Assembly: GCA_964505325.1 (NCBI GenBank) | Contig: CAZDHT010000143.1 | Span: 1-13,320 of the forward strand | Direction: 5' to 3' | DNA length: 13,320 nt | DNA from: CAZDHT01 sp964505325 | GTDB lineage: Bacteria > Planctomycetota > PUPC01 | In this document: in pieces, positions 12,785-13,320 of the stretch | How the letters are laid out: each line of letters begins with the position of its first letter | Numbering within the stretch: the first letter of the stretch is position 1 | Notes under the pieces: generated by a model | The model's database searches: none | Told to the model about the DNA's origin: nothing | What the model saw: only the letters and a program-made list of their open reading frames with translations | Position numbers and translations under genes: made by a program

Positions 12785-13320
12785 CTACTCCTTGCCCTTT
12801 GTCCGGGGCGCTTTCCTGGGCTTGAGCGCACGGAGCGCCTTGTTGAGTTCCGCCCTCTTGTCCTGCAGGGCCTTGATCTCGGGCAACTGGTCGACCGCCT
12901 TCGTGCGGACCGAGTAGAGATCACGGAGTTCGGCTGACGCCTTCTTGACGCTTTCGTTACCTCTCGCGATCCCCTCGCGTTTCCTGAAGCGCTCCGCCGC
13001 CTGCTTGCGCAGCGCGTCGGCTTCCTTCTTGAGCGCGTCGGCCTGGTCCTTTGCGTCCTTGTATTCCGGTATCTCGGCGGCCCTCGTGTCGAACTCCTTG
13101 TCGATGGCCTTGGACTGGTCGTCGAACTTCTTGAATTCGGGCGATTTCAGGGCCTTTCGTCTGGCGGCATCGAGCTTGCGGGCGACTTCGTACCGGGCGG
13201 ACGCTTTCTTCTGCAGTTCGGCCAGCTTCTCGTTGAGCGCCTTAATCTCCGGCAACTCCTTTACCTTCTGCTTCCTCTCCTCGCCGAGCGCCGTCTCCTT
13301 GGCTTTGATGGCCGTCACGT
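12785..13320 (-). CDS. C-terminal part of a charged coiled-coil protein (partial)
   Basis: At least 178 codons are open from the window edge to TAG at 12787-12785; the GTG near the edge is probably internal. The product is rich in Lys, Glu, Ala and Leu with heptad-like spacing, so a long helical or coiled-coil structure is expected. A motif recurs at LPEIKAL (about residues 22 and 145 from the GTG), SPEFKKF (59) and IPEYKDA (83), suggesting degenerate internal repeats. The basic end PRKAPRTKGKE is unstructured. The N-terminus is not visible, so export cannot be judged. No function is assigned. Confidence 0.75.
   Translation of the reverse strand, partial: VTAIKAKETALGEERKQKVKELPEIKALNEKLAELQKKASARYEVARKLDAARRKALKSPEFKKFDDQSKAIDKEFDTRAAEIPEYKDAKDQADALKKEADALRKQAAERFRKREGIARGNESVKKASAELRDLYSVRTKAVDQLPEIKALQDKRAELNKALRALKPRKAPRTKGKE

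Overview
The window is GC-rich bacterial DNA, most likely from an uncultured member of the PVC group, with Planctomycetota favoured and Lentisphaerota or Kiritimatiellota possible. The support is a PEP-CTERM protein with the usual P-E-P, hydrophobic, RRR tail, a formylglycine-type S1 sulfatase beside two glycoside-active enzymes, a Hyi-type TIM-barrel isomerase and many palindromic intergenic repeats. No rRNA, tRNA or CRISPR array was recognised.

Layout. Positions 1-1419 (minus strand) hold the first codons of a gene that leaves the window, a PEP-CTERM secreted protein, and a leader of about 66 bases present upstream of both genes. Behind them sits a 140-bp MITE-like element with terminal inverted repeats and an 8-bp target duplication. 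Positions 1420-2309 have no convincing gene but contain a (CCGG)5 tract and a good extended -10 box on the plus strand. Positions 2310-8862 (minus strand) are a tight operon, transcribed as GH94-type phosphorylase, then GH2 glycosidase, then S1 sulfatase. None of the three has a signal peptide, so they probably finish the breakdown of an imported, possibly sulfated oligosaccharide inside the cell. A divergent promoter region lies at 8930-9050.

Positions 9104-11800 look like a gene graveyard. The 5' part of a secreted protein (plus) meets the 5' part of a PIG-L deacetylase (minus) tail to tail near 9384, and both lack their 3' ends. An intact Hyi-family isomerase follows at 10294-11073. Next comes a mosaic: a short sulfatase C-terminal piece, an unidentified coding-like piece, and the 5' end of a minus-strand gene resembling RIFT-barrel polysaccharide lyase-like proteins, again cut tail to tail near 11570. 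Three further inverted-repeat families fill the gaps at 10180-10256, 11130-11208 and 11727-11796. The window ends with an orphan Dam-type (D12 class) adenine methyltransferase and the C-terminal part of a charged coiled-coil protein, both on the minus strand.

The strongest leads are the shared leader, the MITE whose two internal hairpins carry a compensatory base-pair change, the sulfatase whose best ribosome site points to an ATC codon, and the two tail-to-tail gene collisions. Assembly chimerism cannot be excluded for the collisions. Nothing here proves a new system; the phosphorylase-glycosidase-sulfatase operon is the most coherent functional unit.
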